From NCBI RefSeq assembly GCF_000240165.1, contig NC_017586.1:2728001-2792000 (forward strand): a DNA stretch of 64,000 nucleotides, given 5' to 3'. The DNA is from Streptantibioticus cattleyicolor NRRL 8057 = DSM 46488 (GTDB taxonomy: Bacteria; Actinomycetota; Actinomycetes; Streptomycetales; Streptomycetaceae). How positions within the stretch are numbered: the stretch's first letter is position 1; each line of letters starts with the position of its first letter. Below the pieces are notes generated by a model, which saw nothing but the letters and a program-made list of their open reading frames with translations, did no database searches and was not told the origin of the DNA. Positions 8,819 to 19,364 of this stretch are shown piece after piece. The translations under genes were made by a program, and so were the position numbers.

Positions 8819-9774
8819 ATGACCACCGAGACCGCGCCCCAGTCCGCCGCCGGCACCCCGGTCGGCGTCCCCTCCGCCCGGCGTGCCGACCCCGCCGACG
8901 AGCACTCCGCCCTCCACCTCGCCGTCATCGGCTGGTTCGACGCGCACGCCCGCGATCTGCCCTGGCGGCGGCCGGAGGCGGGGGCGTGGGCGGTGATGGT
9001 CAGCGAGTTCATGCTCCAGCAGACCCCGGTGGCCCGGGTGCTCCCGGTGTACCAGGAGTGGCTGGCCCGCTGGCCCTCCCCGGCCGACCTCGCCGCCGAG
9101 CCGCCCGGGGAGGCGGTCCGCGCCTGGGGAAGGCTGGGGTATCCGCGCCGGGCGCTGCGGTTGCACGCCGCGGCCACCGCGATCAGCGAACGGCACGCCG
9201 GACGCGTCCCGGCCGGCCACGACGAGCTGCTGGCGCTGCCCGGGGTCGGCGAGTACACCGCCGCCGCCGTGGCCTCGTTCGCCTTCCGGCAGCGGCACGC
9301 GGTGCTCGACACCAACGTCCGCCGGGTCTTCGCCCGGGCCGTCACCGGCGTCCAGTACCCGCCGAACGCCACCACGGCGGCCGAACGGCGGCTCGCCCGC
9401 GGCTGTTGCCGGACGACGACGCCACCGCGGCCCGCTGGGCGGCGGCCACCATGGAGCTGGGCGCCCTGGTCTGCACCGCCCGTACCCCGCGCTGCGGCGG
9501 GTGCCCGATCGCCGAGCGCTGCGCCTGGCGGCTGGCCGGCTCCCCGGCGCACGACGGACCGCCGCGGCGCGGCCAGAGTTACGCCGGCACCGACCGCCAG
9601 GTGCGCGGCAAGCTGCTCGCGGTGCTGCGGGACGCCCCCGGCCCGGTGGCCCAGGCCGAGCTGGACGCGGTCTGGGACGACGAGGTGCAGCGCGCCCGGG
9701 CGCTGGACGGCCTGGTCGCCGACGGGCTGGTGGAGCCGGTGGCCCAGGGCGTCTACCGGTTGCCGCAGTCCTGA
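8819..9774 (+). pseudogene. mutY: A/G-specific adenine glycosylase MutY, frameshifted near 9400
   Basis: Homologous to MutY, which removes adenine mispaired with 8-oxoguanine. From ATG 8819 the frame encodes the N-terminal half: the catalytic-Glu helix VSEFMLQQTPVARV, the HhH LPGVGEYTAAAVASF and the catalytic-Asp loop VLDTNVRRVF. At about 9399-9402 the match jumps to the frame one base earlier, which continues LLPDDDATAARW, the Fe-S cluster motif CTARTPRCGGCPIAERC and a full C-terminal tail ending at 9774. The expected junction is ...RLARALLPDDD; the DNA reads cgc-gg-ctg, so one base seems missing. Unshifted translation runs on to 9904 with a nonsense tail. This is either a true disabling mutation or a one-base sequence error in GC-rich DNA. 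All downstream family residues are intact, which favours an error or a very recent event. Confidence 0.85.
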
Positions 9775-9788
9775 CCGGCGCCCCGCCG

Positions 9789-9809
9789 CCTGGGGCGAAG
9801 CCTCCCAGG
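9789..9809. repeat. Small palindromic repeat downstream of mutY
   Basis: CCTGGG (9789-9794), GCGAAGCCT, then CCCAGG (9804-9809). It resembles, on the opposite strand, the element inside disA. It starts 14 bases after the mutY stop and could also act as a terminator. Confidence 0.5.
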
Positions 9810-10063
9810 TGAAGACGGCGTGGACGAGCGGTGAGGATCGGGCGCCCACAGTGTGTCCCGAGGCCGCGGGTTCCGGTTGTTACACAACCGACGGGTTCCT
9901 GTGAGCTCGCTGTGCGCTCCCGGCCGGTGGTTCCGCAACAGCGCCTCCGTACCGTCCTGTCACGTCATCGCGTCCCGTCCGGCCCGACCAGCCGGGCGCC
10001 CAAGGGCGCGGTGCGGCTTACGGACACGTTGGCTTGGAAACGGGACGGATGGAGGCGGCTGCC
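9810..10063 (+). promoter_or_regulatory. sigE operon promoter region
   Basis: This 254-base gap must hold the sigE promoter. A GCAAC at 9935-9939, followed 18 bases later by TGTC at 9958-9961, is a possible ECF-type promoter. The spacing is imperfect, so it is only a candidate. In S. coelicolor the sigE operon promoter is activated by phosphorylated CseB; I cannot point to a certain CseB box here. Confidence 0.3.
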
Positions 10064-10720
10064 ATGGCGGCGAGCACGACGATCGACGACAGCGCCGGGC
10101 TGGACTTCGAGGAGTACGTGCGCTCCCGCCAGGAATCGCTGCTGCGCAGCGCCCGCCGGCTCGTCCCCGACCCGGTGGACGCCCAGGACCTGGTCCAGAC
10201 GGCGCTGTGCCGGACGTTCCCGCGCTGGGACCGGATAGCGGACAAGGGCCTCGCCGACGCCTACCTGCGCCGCGTCATGATCAACACCCGTACCGAGTGG
10301 TGGCGGGCGCGGAAACTGGACGAGGTCCCCACCGACAACCTCCCGGACGCCAGCATCGACGACGGCACCGAGCAGCACGCGGACCGGGCGATGCTGATGA
10401 ACGCCCTGCGGGTGCTGGCGCCCAAGCAGCGGCAGGTCGTCGTCCTGCGCCACTGGGAGCAGATGAGCACCGAGGAGACGGCGCGGGCGCTGGGGATGTC
10501 GACCGGCACCGTCAAGAGCACCCTGCACCGCGCCCTGGCCCGGCTGCGTGAGGAGCTGGAGCAGAACGACTTCCCCGGCGCGCGCGCCCAGCGGGAGCGG
10601 CGGGAGGCCGAGGAGGCGGAGCGGGCCCGGCCCGCCGCCACGCCCACCCCGCTGCGTACCGGCCGGGCCCGCGGGCCGCTGCGGGTCCCGGCAGCGAGGG
10701 AGGGCGCGTGCGCCGCATAG
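10064..10720 (+). CDS. sigE: RNA polymerase ECF sigma factor SigE (cell envelope stress)
   Basis: An ECF sigma factor (218 residues) that directs the cell-envelope stress response in Streptomyces. Region 2 is LDFEEYVRSRQESLLRSARR through DAYLRRVMINTRTEWWRARK; region 4 is APKQRQVVVLRHWEQMSTEE through GMSTGTVKSTLHRALARL. Identity with my memory of S. coelicolor SigE is very high through both regions. ATG 10064 is chosen because GGAGG lies 8 bases upstream; ATG 10049 and TTG 10034 are alternatives. The Arg/Ala/Pro-rich C-terminal tail is longer than I recall for the relative. Its end overlaps cseA by 13 bases, so translation is probably coupled. There is no adjacent anti-sigma gene; activity is set by transcription through CseB/CseC. 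Confidence 0.95.
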   Translation: MAASTTIDDSAGLDFEEYVRSRQESLLRSARRLVPDPVDAQDLVQTALCRTFPRWDRIADKGLADAYLRRVMINTRTEWWRARKLDEVPTDNLPDASIDDGTEQHADRAMLMNALRVLAPKQRQVVVLRHWEQMSTEETARALGMSTGTVKSTLHRALARLREELEQNDFPGARAQRERREAEEAERARPAATPTPLRTGRARGPLRVPAAREGACAA

Positions 10721-11295
10721 GCCCGGTCAGGTTCGCGCTGTGCGCCGCCGCGCTCGCGCCGCTGGTGCTCGTCACCGGTTGCGCCGAGGGCGGCGGCGTA
10801 CGCGTGGAGGGGCCGGCCCCGACCTCGGTGAAGACGTCGGTCTCCCCGTCCCCGCGTCCGTCGGCCAGCCCCCGCAACGTGGACGCGCTGGCGCTGCTCA
10901 CCAACGACCCCAAGGTGGGCACCAGCACCAAGGGCGCCCTCAAGCCGTGCGGCGGCCACGAGTACCCCATCGACACCTCGTACGGCGATGTCACCGGGAA
11001 TTCCATGCCCGATGTGGTGATAAATGTCTCGACCTGTGGGGATGGCGTAGGACTCGGCAGCTATGTCTACCGCATGGAGAATGGCCAGTACGTCAACGTC
11101 TTCGAGGACGAGCAGCCGCCGGTGACCATCGACATCGACAAGGGGGACCTCGAACTCACCCGCCTGGTGTACAGCAACGACGACCCGGTGTGCTGCCCCT
11201 CCGGCGAGGACGTGATCACCTACCACTGGACGGGTACCCGCTTCGCGGAGATCTCCCGCACCCACAGCGACTACGGAAAAAGGGCGAATGGCTGA
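10708..11295 (+). CDS. cseA: CseA lipoprotein, modulator of the SigE system
   Basis: A 195-residue lipoprotein. An n-region (MRRIGPVR), a hydrophobic stretch and the lipobox LVTGC put the lipidated Cys at residue 25, so it sits on the outer membrane face. In S. coelicolor CseA negatively modulates the SigE response, probably through the CseC sensor. The mature part has a Pro/Ser-rich spacer and a compact domain with paired cysteines (PCGGHEYP, VSTCGDG, PVCCPSG). The GTG start overlaps the sigE end, and the stop overlaps the cseB start by 8 bases. The central codons (about 10980-11100) use more A/T in third positions than neighbouring genes. Confidence 0.93.
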   Translation: MRRIGPVRFALCAAALAPLVLVTGCAEGGGVRVEGPAPTSVKTSVSPSPRPSASPRNVDALALLTNDPKVGTSTKGALKPCGGHEYPIDTSYGDVTGNSMPDVVINVSTCGDGVGLGSYVYRMENGQYVNVFEDEQPPVTIDIDKGDLELTRLVYSNDDPVCCPSGEDVITYHWTGTRFAEISRTHSDYGKRANG

Positions 11296-11983
11296 CACGC
11301 ACGTGCTTTTCGTGGAGGACGACGACGTCATCCGCGAGGCGACCCAGCTGGCCCTGGAACGTGACGGCTTCCAGGTGACCGCCGTGCCCGACGGGATCGT
11401 CGGGCTGGAGGCGTTCCGCGCCCAGCGGCCGGACATCGCGCTGCTGGACGTGATGGTCCCCGGGCTCGACGGGGTCAGCCTGTGCCGCCGGATCCGTGAC
11501 GAGTCCACGGTGCCGGTGATCATGCTCTCCGCCCGCGCCGACTCCATCGACGTGGTGCTCGGGCTGGAGGCGGGGGCCGACGACTACGTCACCAAGCCGT
11601 TCGACACCGCGGTGCTGGTGGCCCGGATCCGCGCGGTGCTGCGGCGCTTCGGCCACGCCGGGCGCGGCCAGGAGACCGAGGGCGACCCGGCGCAGGACAG
11701 CTGCCTGCGCTTCGGCGACCTGGAGATCGACACCAACGGCATGGAGGTGCGGCGGGCCGGCCGGCCGGTCTCGCTCACCCCGACCGAGATGCGGCTGCTG
11801 CTGGAGTTCTCCGCCGCCCCCGGCTCCGTCCTCTCCCGGGACCGGTTGCTGACCAGCGTGTGGGACTACGAGTGGGGCGGTGACACCCGGGTGGTGGACG
11901 TCCACGTCCAGCGGCTGCGCACCAAGATCGGGCAGGACCGGATAGAGACCGTGCGCGGCTTCGGCTACAAGCTCAGGGCCTGA
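11288..11983 (+). CDS. cseB: Response regulator CseB (OmpR/PhoB family)
   Basis: A 231-residue two-component regulator. The receiver domain has the acidic pocket EDDD (10-13), the phosphoacceptor Asp54 in ALLDVMVPG and the conserved Lys in YVTKPF. The C-terminal winged helix (LTPTEMRLLLEF through RVVDVHVQRLRTKIG) is of OmpR type. When phosphorylated by CseC it activates the sigE operon promoter in S. coelicolor. ATG 11288 overlaps the end of cseA, and cseC begins 6 bases after its stop, consistent with one transcript. Confidence 0.95.
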   Translation: MADTHVLFVEDDDVIREATQLALERDGFQVTAVPDGIVGLEAFRAQRPDIALLDVMVPGLDGVSLCRRIRDESTVPVIMLSARADSIDVVLGLEAGADDYVTKPFDTAVLVARIRAVLRRFGHAGRGQETEGDPAQDSCLRFGDLEIDTNGMEVRRAGRPVSLTPTEMRLLLEFSAAPGSVLSRDRLLTSVWDYEWGGDTRVVDVHVQRLRTKIGQDRIETVRGFGYKLRA

Positions 11984-11988
11984 CCGGC

Positions 11989-13332
11989 GTGCGTTGGAAC
12001 CTCCGGGTGGGTCTGCGCTGGAAGCTGACCGCGGCGATCGCCGTGGTCTCGGCGCTGGTCGCCCTCGCGCTCGCCGTGGTGGTGCACGACGCGGCGCGGT
12101 TCAGCATGCTCAGCAGCGCCCGGGACGTGCAGGACACCCGGGTGCAGATCGCCGCCCGGATCTACGACTCCACGCACCGCCCGACGTTCGGCGCCAAGTT
12201 CAACGACCCCAAGCTGCCGCCGCCGCTGAAGGCCGCGGCGGCCAAGGGGCTGCGCGCCACCTACGTCCAGCAGACCAGCGGGGCCCCGGTGATCTGGGCG
12301 TCGATGCCGATGCCCAACAACAAGGTGCTCTCCATCAACAGCCGGTTCACCGACCGCACCGCGGTCCTGGACGACCTGGACGGCGTGCTGATCGCCGGGG
12401 CGGTGGCGGTGGTGCTCGCCGGGTCGGCGCTGAGCGTGCTCATCGGCGGCCAGCTCTCCCGGCGGCTGCGCAAGGCCGCGGTGGCCGCCCGCGAGGTGGC
12501 CGACGGCACCCCCGGCATCCGGGTGCGGGACGCGCTCGGCAGCCGGGTACGGGACGAGACGGACGAGCTGGCCCGGGCGGTGGACGCGATGGCCGACGCG
12601 CTCCAGAAGCGGCTGGACGCCGAGCGCCGGGTCACCGCCGACATCGCCCACGAGCTGCGCACCCCGGTCACCGGGCTGGTCACCGCCGCCGAGCTGCTGC
12701 CCCCGGGGCGCCCCTCGGAGCTGGTACGCGACCGTGCCCAGGCGCTGCGCACCCTGATCGAGGACGTGCTGGAGGTGGCCCGGCTGGACGGCGCCGACCA
12801 GCGTGCCGACCTCCAGGAGGTGGCGCTGCCGGAGTTCGTCAAGCGCCGGGTGCGCGGGCTCGCCCCGGAGGCCGTGGTGGAGGTCCGCCGGGACGCCTGG
12901 GTGCTCACCGACCCCCGGCGGCTCGAACGCATCCTGGGCAACCTGCTGGCCAACGCCTGCCGTTACGGCAAGCCGCCGGTCGAGGTGATCGTGGACGGCC
13001 CGGTGCTGCGGGTGCGGGACCACGGCCCCGGGTTCCCGGAGGTGCTGCTGCGGGAGGGGCCGAGCCGGTTCCGTACCGGCAGCAGCGACCGCGCGGGGCA
13101 GGGGCACGGGCTGGGGCTGACCATCGCCACCGGGCAGGCCCGGGTGCTCGGCGCCCGGCTGGCGTTCCGCAACGCCGACCCGGAGGACGCCGGGGGCGGC
13201 GCGGTGGCGGAGCTGTGGCTGCCGGAGAGCACGGAGGCCGTCCGGACCGCTCAAGCGGCCGGGACGACCTCGGTGCCCGGGGTCGCGGCGGCGGCCGAAC
13301 CGCCGTCGGGTCCGGCGGACGACGGCCGCTGA
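11989..13332 (+). CDS. cseC: Sensor histidine kinase CseC
   Basis: A 447-residue membrane kinase that senses cell-wall damage. The first transmembrane helix lies at about residues 12-33 and a second at about 130-155, enclosing an extracytoplasmic sensor loop of about 100 residues. HAMP-like residues follow, then the H-box in DIAHELRTPVTG (about residue 220), the N-box NLLANACRYGKPP and the G boxes DHGPGFPE and GQGHGLGLTIA. The C-terminal 30 residues are low complexity. The start is GTG 11989, just after cseB. Its gene ends 7 bases before the convergent exporter gene. Confidence 0.94.
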   Translation: MRWNLRVGLRWKLTAAIAVVSALVALALAVVVHDAARFSMLSSARDVQDTRVQIAARIYDSTHRPTFGAKFNDPKLPPPLKAAAAKGLRATYVQQTSGAPVIWASMPMPNNKVLSINSRFTDRTAVLDDLDGVLIAGAVAVVLAGSALSVLIGGQLSRRLRKAAVAAREVADGTPGIRVRDALGSRVRDETDELARAVDAMADALQKRLDAERRVTADIAHELRTPVTGLVTAAELLPPGRPSELVRDRAQALRTLIEDVLEVARLDGADQRADLQEVALPEFVKRRVRGLAPEAVVEVRRDAWVLTDPRRLERILGNLLANACRYGKPPVEVIVDGPVLRVRDHGPGFPEVLLREGPSRFRTGSSDRAGQGHGLGLTIATGQARVLGARLAFRNADPEDAGGGAVAELWLPESTEAVRTAQAAGTTSVPGVAAAAEPPSGPADDGR

Positions 13333-13339
13333 ACGGGGG

Positions 13340-14926
13340 TTACGGCGCGGCCGGTTCGGCCAGTGCCTCGGCCGGTACGGCGGCCTCGCCGGCCGGGGCG
13401 TCCCCGGCCGTCCTGGGGCCGGCGCCGCGCAGCGGGATCTCCTTGACGAACAGGGCGGCCACGAAGGCCAGCGCGGCGGTCACCGCGCCCCACAGGAAGA
13501 CCGCGTGGGTGCCACTGACCACGGCGTGGAAGTAGGCGTCCTTGACCGGGGCCGGCATGTGCGCGACACCGTCCGGGGTCTGCTGGGCGTGGCCGGAACC
13601 CGCCTTGCCGGCCGCGGCGCCGAGCCGGGCGGTCATGGTCCGGGTGACCTGGTGGGTGAAGAGGGCGCCGAAGAGCGAGACGCCGAAGGAACCGCCGATG
13701 GTCCTGAAGAGCGTGGCCGAGGAGGAGGCGACGCCCATGTCCTTCAACTCCACGCTGTTCTGCGCCACCAGCATGGTGATCTGCATGAGGAAGCCCATGC
13801 CGGCGCCGAGCACGGCCATGAAGACCCCGGAGACCAGCCGGGTGGAGTGCACGTCCAGGGTGGACAGCAGGTACAGGCCGACCACCATCAGCGCGCCGCC
13901 GGCGATCGGGAAGACCTTGTACTTCCCGGTGGCCGTGGTGACCCGGCCGGCGATCAGCGAGACGGCCATCATGGCCAGCAGCATCGGCAGCAGCAGCAGA
14001 CCGGAGTTGGTGGCCGAGGCGCCCTGCACCGTCTGCTGGTAGAGCGGCAGGAAGGTCATCGCGCCGAACATCACGAAGCCGACGATGAAGCCGATCACCG
14101 TCATCAGCGAGAAGTTGCGGCTGCGGAAGATGCCCAGCGGCATGACGGGCTCGGCCGCGCGGGTCTCCGCGAAGAGGAAGGCCACGATCGCCAGCACCCC
14201 GGCCACCAGCAGCGAGACGATCACCGGCGAGCCCCAGGCGTACTCGGTGCCGCCCCAGGTGGTGATGAGGACCAGGGCGGTGATGCCGATGGTCAGCAGC
14301 AGGGCGCCCAGGTAGTCGATGCGGCCCTGCGCGCGCTTCCTGGGCAGGTGGAGCACGGCGGAGATGACGAAGAGGGCGACCGCGCCGAGCGGCAGGTTGA
14401 TGTAGAAGCTCCAGCGCCAGCCCCAGTTGTCGGTGATGAAGCCGCCGACCAGCGGGCCGCCGATCATGGCCAGCGCCATCACGCCGGCCATCATGCCCTG
14501 GTACTTGCCGCGCTCGCGCGGGGGTATCAGGTCGCCGATGATCGCCATGACGCCGACCATCAGTCCGCCCGCGCCGAGGCCCTGGATCGCCCGGAAGGCG
14601 ATCAGCTGGCCCATCGACTGGGAGAGGCCGGAGAGCGCGGAGCCGATCAGGAAGAGCACGATCGACGTCATGAAGACGCCCTTGCGGCCGTACATGTCGC
14701 CGAGCTTGCCCCAGATCGGGGTGGCGGCGGCAGTGGTGAGCGTGTAAGCGGTGACCACCCAGGACAGATGGTCCATCCCGCCCAGCTCACCCACGATCGT
14801 GGGCATCGCGGTGCCGATGATCATGTTGTCCAGCATCGCCAGCAGCATGGCGATCATCAGCCCGAGCAACACCACGCGTACGCTGCGCGGCTTCCTGCCG
14901 GCGGGCGGGGACTGCGTTTGAGACAT
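13340..14926 (-). CDS. MFS drug exporter, DHA2 (EmrB/QacA, 14-TM) family
   Basis: A 528-residue proton-coupled exporter with 14 predicted transmembrane segments. DHA2 marks seen are the first-helix LAMLDNMIIGTAMPTIVGEL, motif A GKLGDMYGRKGVF after helix 2, and motif C-like GPLVGGFITDNWGWRW after helix 5. A polar loop of about 45 residues separates helices 13 and 14. The start is ATG 14926, with GGGGGAG 7 bases upstream. The substrate is unknown. No regulator gene is adjacent, though a GACTAGTC palindrome (14968-14975) lies upstream and could be a TetR-type operator. It is convergent with cseC. Confidence 0.92.
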   Translation of the reverse strand: MSQTQSPPAGRKPRSVRVVLLGLMIAMLLAMLDNMIIGTAMPTIVGELGGMDHLSWVVTAYTLTTAAATPIWGKLGDMYGRKGVFMTSIVLFLIGSALSGLSQSMGQLIAFRAIQGLGAGGLMVGVMAIIGDLIPPRERGKYQGMMAGVMALAMIGGPLVGGFITDNWGWRWSFYINLPLGAVALFVISAVLHLPRKRAQGRIDYLGALLLTIGITALVLITTWGGTEYAWGSPVIVSLLVAGVLAIVAFLFAETRAAEPVMPLGIFRSRNFSLMTVIGFIVGFVMFGAMTFLPLYQQTVQGASATNSGLLLLPMLLAMMAVSLIAGRVTTATGKYKVFPIAGGALMVVGLYLLSTLDVHSTRLVSGVFMAVLGAGMGFLMQITMLVAQNSVELKDMGVASSSATLFRTIGGSFGVSLFGALFTHQVTRTMTARLGAAAGKAGSGHAQQTPDGVAHMPAPVKDAYFHAVVSGTHAVFLWGAVTAALAFVAALFVKEIPLRGAGPRTAGDAPAGEAAVPAEALAEPAAP

Positions 14927-14967
14927 GGCCGAGCTCCCCCCGGAGTGGCGGCACTTACTTGCCGCCC

Positions 14968-14975
14968 GACTAGTC
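14968..14975. promoter_or_regulatory. Small palindrome upstream of the exporter, possible TetR-type operator
   Basis: GACTAGTC sits 42 bases before the exporter start codon in otherwise non-repetitive sequence. TetR-family operators in actinobacteria often contain ACTAGT cores. No tetR gene is adjacent, so this is weak. Confidence 0.3.
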
Positions 14976-15090
14976 AGTGATCCGCCGAGAGTAGGCGTGG
15001 CGCCGGGGAGGCGTCAACTTGTTTACTTCCGCGTACCCCCCGCGCGCCTTGGCGCCGGAAATCGTATGAATTGCTCGCCCGGAAAAGCGG

Positions 15091-15122
15091 AAAGGGCCGC
15101 TCCCTTTCGGGAGCGGCCCTTT
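15091..15122. terminator. Strong terminator downstream of clpC
   Basis: Perfect 14-bp arms AAAGGGCCGCTCCC (15091-15104) and GGGAGCGGCCCTTT (15109-15122) with a TTTC loop. It lies 14 bases past the minus-strand clpC stop. A T run follows on the plus strand and the minus strand reads into CCGCTTTTCC, so it can act both ways. Confidence 0.85.
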
Positions 15123-15136
15123 TACCGTGCTACGGC

Positions 15137-17668
<2,532 letters not shown>

Positions 17669-18157
17669 CGTTAATCGCTCCTCAGAGCGGTCAGGCAGAT
17701 CGGGGCCGGTCCCCTCCCTGTCCTTCCGCATGCTAGTCCCGGCGAGCGGGACAGCTCACTTCAACCGTCGACACCCGTGCGGGGCTTCCTGCCCCGTACA
17801 GCCGACAACAGCTCCAACCCGATGGTGCGAGACGATGTTCCCGCAGGCCAGGCGGATGAACCTTTATCCAGTACGCCCATGGCGAACGCCCTGCTCAGCG
17901 ACACGCCAGCCCGATTCCCGTAGGTACCCGTCCCTTGGGGCCGATGTCCCTCTCGTTGCCTTTCCCCACACCTTTTTCCTACCCGCACGGCGGGAGGGTC
18001 CATGCGGCGCACAACCGCTGCTCCGCTACCAGCGAACAACCTTGCGCCGGAGCCCGCACCACCGTGCGCCGGAAATTCCGCGTCGCGCTTTCACTACGGT
18101 ACGTATCCGCTGACGCACCGTTCGTAACCCTTGCGCGGAACGGGAGTTGCTCCGGAC
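17669..18157. other. Intergenic region holding divergent promoters of clpC and the next gene
   Basis: About 490 bases without a convincing gene. It must contain the clpC promoter (minus strand) and the promoter of the 18158 gene (plus strand). An imperfect inverted pair GTTCCCGC...GCGGATGAAC near 17835-17859 is the only operator-like feature I noticed. It has a CGC-N7-GCG core that does not match the ClgR spacing I remember, so I do not call it. Confidence 0.5.
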
Positions 18158-18784
18158 ATGGAGAACGACGCGGTGGAGGAGGCGGCCGTCCGGCTCTGGT
18201 ACGAGCGGGAGATGGGCTGGCCGGTCACGGGCGGGCGGCCGGCCGGGCTGGTCACCGGGGTGCGCTTCGACGTCCTGGACGTACCGGCCGCCGCGGGGCG
18301 GGCGGTGCTGCGTCGCCTGCCCCGCACCGGTCCGGCCGCGCTGGCCGGCGACCGGATCTGGCTGCTGGTGGCGGCGGGCGGCGCCGAGGAGCTGCCCGGG
18401 CTGCTGGACTGGCTGGACTGGGGCGGCGTGGCGCTCGACCTGACCGCCCGGGGTGCCGGTGACCAGGTGCGCGCCCCCGCGCTCCCGGGGCGCCCCCCGC
18501 ACCGCGGCGGGCCGGTGTGGCTGCGTCCGCCCGTGCGCGGGTGCGCGGTGGAGATGACGCTGCCCGCGCTGACCCTGGCGTGCGGCCCCGCCGGTCCGGC
18601 GGCCGACGGCCCGGTCGGGCTGGTGCCGCTGGTCGGCGTGGTGGCGACCGAATGCCACCGGAACCGGCTCTTCCCGGCGGATCCGCCGGGCTCCACACCA
18701 CCGCGCGCGCCGGTATCCGCCCCCGCGTGCGTACCGGCGCCCCCGATGGCGCGCGGTCGGCTCCGGCCGCGTGCCCTCATCTGA
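18158..18784 (+). CDS. Conserved actinobacterial protein of unknown function beside lsr2
   Basis: A 208-residue protein starting at ATG 18158 with GGGAG 12 bases upstream. The N-terminal 140 residues look folded: an acidic start (ENDAVEEAAVRLWYEREMGW), hydrophobic strands (RIWLLVAAGGAEELP) and LLDWLDWGGVALDLTARG. This resembles the short bifunctional primase/polymerase N-terminal-like proteins seen in Streptomyces, but I see no catalytic triad and do not claim that function. The C-terminal 50 residues are Pro/Arg-rich and probably disordered. It is convergent with lsr2. Confidence 0.65.
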   Translation: MENDAVEEAAVRLWYEREMGWPVTGGRPAGLVTGVRFDVLDVPAAAGRAVLRRLPRTGPAALAGDRIWLLVAAGGAEELPGLLDWLDWGGVALDLTARGAGDQVRAPALPGRPPHRGGPVWLRPPVRGCAVEMTLPALTLACGPAGPAADGPVGLVPLVGVVATECHRNRLFPADPPGSTPPRAPVSAPACVPAPPMARGRLRPRALI

Positions 18785-18859
18785 ACGTGCCGTGCTCCCC
18801 CGCCGGCCGGACCGCGGTACGCCGTCGCCCCGCGTACCCCGTGCCGTGCGCCGGACGGA

Positions 18860-19195
18860 TCAGCCGTGCGCCTTCTCGTACGCCTCGCGGATGCTGGCGG
18901 GGACCCGGCCGCGGTCGTTGACCTCGTAGCCGTTCTCCTTCGCCCAGGCGCGGATCTTGGCGGTGTCGGCGCTGCCGGCGGCCGGGCGCGCGGCGCGGCC
19001 ACGGCCACGGGAAGCACGGCCGCCGACCCTGCGACCGGCTTCCACGTAGTCGGCGAGCAGGCCGCGCAGCTTGTCCGCGTTTTCCGTGGAGAGGTCGATC
19101 TCGTACTGAGCGCCGTCGAGAGCGAACGTGACCGTCTCGTCGGCCTCGCCGCCGCTGATGTCGTCAACGAGAAGGACCTGGACCTTCTGTGCCAC
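18860..19195 (-). CDS. lsr2: Nucleoid-associated protein Lsr2
   Basis: A 111-residue Lsr2, the actinobacterial xenogeneic silencer that binds AT-rich DNA and bridges it. The N-terminal oligomerisation domain (VQVLLVDDISGGEADETV through the second strand) precedes an Arg/Gly-rich linker. The C-terminal domain carries the AT-hook-like RGR in VNDRGRVPASIREAYEKAHG, which inserts in the minor groove. The GTG at 19195 is chosen by alignment to AQKVQVLL; a start at 19210 would add five residues (MKGKP). The leader contains a GC-rich hairpin (19220-19234) and an AT-rich palindrome (19265-19278), both candidate control elements. Confidence 0.95.
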   Translation of the reverse strand: MAQKVQVLLVDDISGGEADETVTFALDGAQYEIDLSTENADKLRGLLADYVEAGRRVGGRASRGRGRAARPAAGSADTAKIRAWAKENGYEVNDRGRVPASIREAYEKAHG

Positions 19196-19219
19196 GGGCT
19201 TCCCTTTCATCGATATGGT

Positions 19220-19234
19220 CCGGGGAGACCCCGG
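19220..19234. promoter_or_regulatory. GC hairpin in the lsr2 leader
   Basis: CCGGGG-AGA-CCCCGG, a perfect 6-bp stem with a 3-base loop, about 25 bases before the lsr2 start codon. If transcribed it would lie close to the ribosome site and could affect translation. Confidence 0.4.
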
Positions 19235-19264
19235 GATAAAGCAGTACGGGTAAAAGGAAACCGC

Positions 19265-19278
19265 TTTTCCGCGGAAAA
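19265..19278. promoter_or_regulatory. AT-rich palindrome upstream of lsr2
   Basis: TTTTCCGCGGAAAA is a perfect 14-bp palindrome 70 bases upstream of the lsr2 start, in one of the least GC-rich stretches of the window. Lsr2 prefers AT-rich DNA, so self-binding here is plausible but unproven. Confidence 0.4.
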
Positions 19279-19364
19279 CTCAAACCCTTGGACGAGGAGA
19301 GACCGCGCACCTGTACGGCCGACGCGCCTTCCGAGTGCGCGATTCGGACATACGGCATAGGCGA

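Noticed and set aside
17835-17859. ClgR operator upstream of clpC
   Set aside because: The CGC/GCG spacing is 7 rather than the 5 I remember for ClgR, and the arms are imperfect.
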